From a gamma proteobacterium NOR5-3 (GTDB lineage: Bacteria > Pseudomonadota > Gammaproteobacteria > Pseudomonadales > Halieaceae), in the NCBI GenBank assembly GCA_000158155.1, contig DS999406.1, positions 330,466-394,465 on the forward strand: a stretch of 64,000 nucleotides of DNA. The letters run 5' to 3'. Under the pieces are notes generated by a model. It was not told where the DNA came from and searched no databases. It was given only the letters and a program-made list of their open reading frames with translations. Positions within the stretch are counted from its first letter, which is position 1. Every line of letters begins with the position of its first letter. Below are positions 63,888 through 64,000 of the stretch, in pieces. The position numbers and the translations under genes were made by a program.

Positions 63888-64000
63888 ATGAGCGAATACG
63901 GCATCTTCACCTCGGAGTCAGTCTCCGAAGGACACCCGGACAAAATGGCGGACCAGATCTCCGATGCGGTGCTGGACCACATTCTCACTGATGACCCCGA
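63888..64000 (+). CDS. metK: S-adenosylmethionine synthetase, N-terminal part
   Basis: Only the first 37 codons or so are in the window. The reading opens [20 protein letters not shown] and continues [16 protein letters not shown], the invariant start of MetK, which makes S-adenosylmethionine from methionine and ATP. An AGGA box lies 8 bases ahead of the ATG. It begins 19 bases after the SahR-like regulator, almost certainly in the same transcript. Confidence 0.96.
   Translation, partial: MSEYGIFTSESVSEGHPDKMADQISDAVLDHILTDDP

Noticed and set aside
1-64000. CRISPR array, tRNA, rRNA or prophage
   Set aside because: No regularly spaced repeats, cloverleaf-like segments or phage gene runs were noticed by eye. 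A tRNA scan would settle the tRNA point.

Overview
The window looks like a chromosome segment of a marine gammaproteobacterium, most likely from the Halieaceae (OM60/NOR5) group. This placement is inferred from gene order and protein style, not from a marker search. Base composition is moderately GC-rich. The Escherichia-like blocks fau-ssrS-zapA-ygfB-pepP-ubiH-ubiI-gcvH, rppH-ptsP-lgt-thyA, serA/rpiA and the fba-pgk-epd-tktA-metK group all occur within 35 kb. A TtpC-type Ton operon and a very large TonB-dependent receptor, both typical of marine gammaproteobacteria, are also present.

Layout. 1-7.5 kb: the start of a solute:sodium symporter divergent from a TetR regulator, a secreted S10 peptidase, an aldehyde dehydrogenase, a glycerophosphodiesterase and pyruvate kinase. 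7.56-9.25 kb: an intact IS1182-type insertion sequence with 16-bp terminal repeats and a 4-bp target duplication. 9.3-14 kb: two small membrane-anchored unknowns, an acetyltransferase, a cold-shock gene with a clear terminator, a hotdog thioesterase and an exported M28 peptidase. 14-21.7 kb: a catabolic block on the minus strand (two thiolases, an acyl-CoA ligase, a nitronate monooxygenase) facing a carotenoid oxygenase and an unusual tandem HxlR regulator. 21.7-27.3 kb: a complete Ton energy-transduction operon (DUF3450, TtpC-like ExbB, ExbB, two ExbD, TonB, TPR protein). 27.5-41.2 kb: housekeeping genes (folA, thyA, lgt, ptsP, rppH, gcvH, ubiI, ubiH, pepP, ygfB, zapA, 6S RNA, fau). 41.2-46.6 kb: a small membrane protein not represented by any long ORF, then ilvA, rpiA, an FAD-linked oxidase and serA.

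46.7-55.8 kb is the most distinctive part. An exported TPR protein ends in a TonB C-terminal-like domain. Beside it are three TPR-containing proteins carrying an Asp/Asn beta-hydroxylase, a sulfotransferase-like and a 2OG-Fe(II)-oxygenase domain, and then a 991-residue TonB-dependent receptor. I infer a receptor-linked modification or uptake module.

56-64 kb holds a small periplasmic protein, a MarC-family membrane protein, the central carbon genes fba, pgk, epd and tktA, and an ArsR-methyltransferase fusion just upstream of metK. A perfect 11-bp inverted repeat, the likely operator, precedes the fusion gene.

No tRNA, rRNA, CRISPR array or prophage was recognised. Functions are assigned from motifs read by eye; no database search was run.
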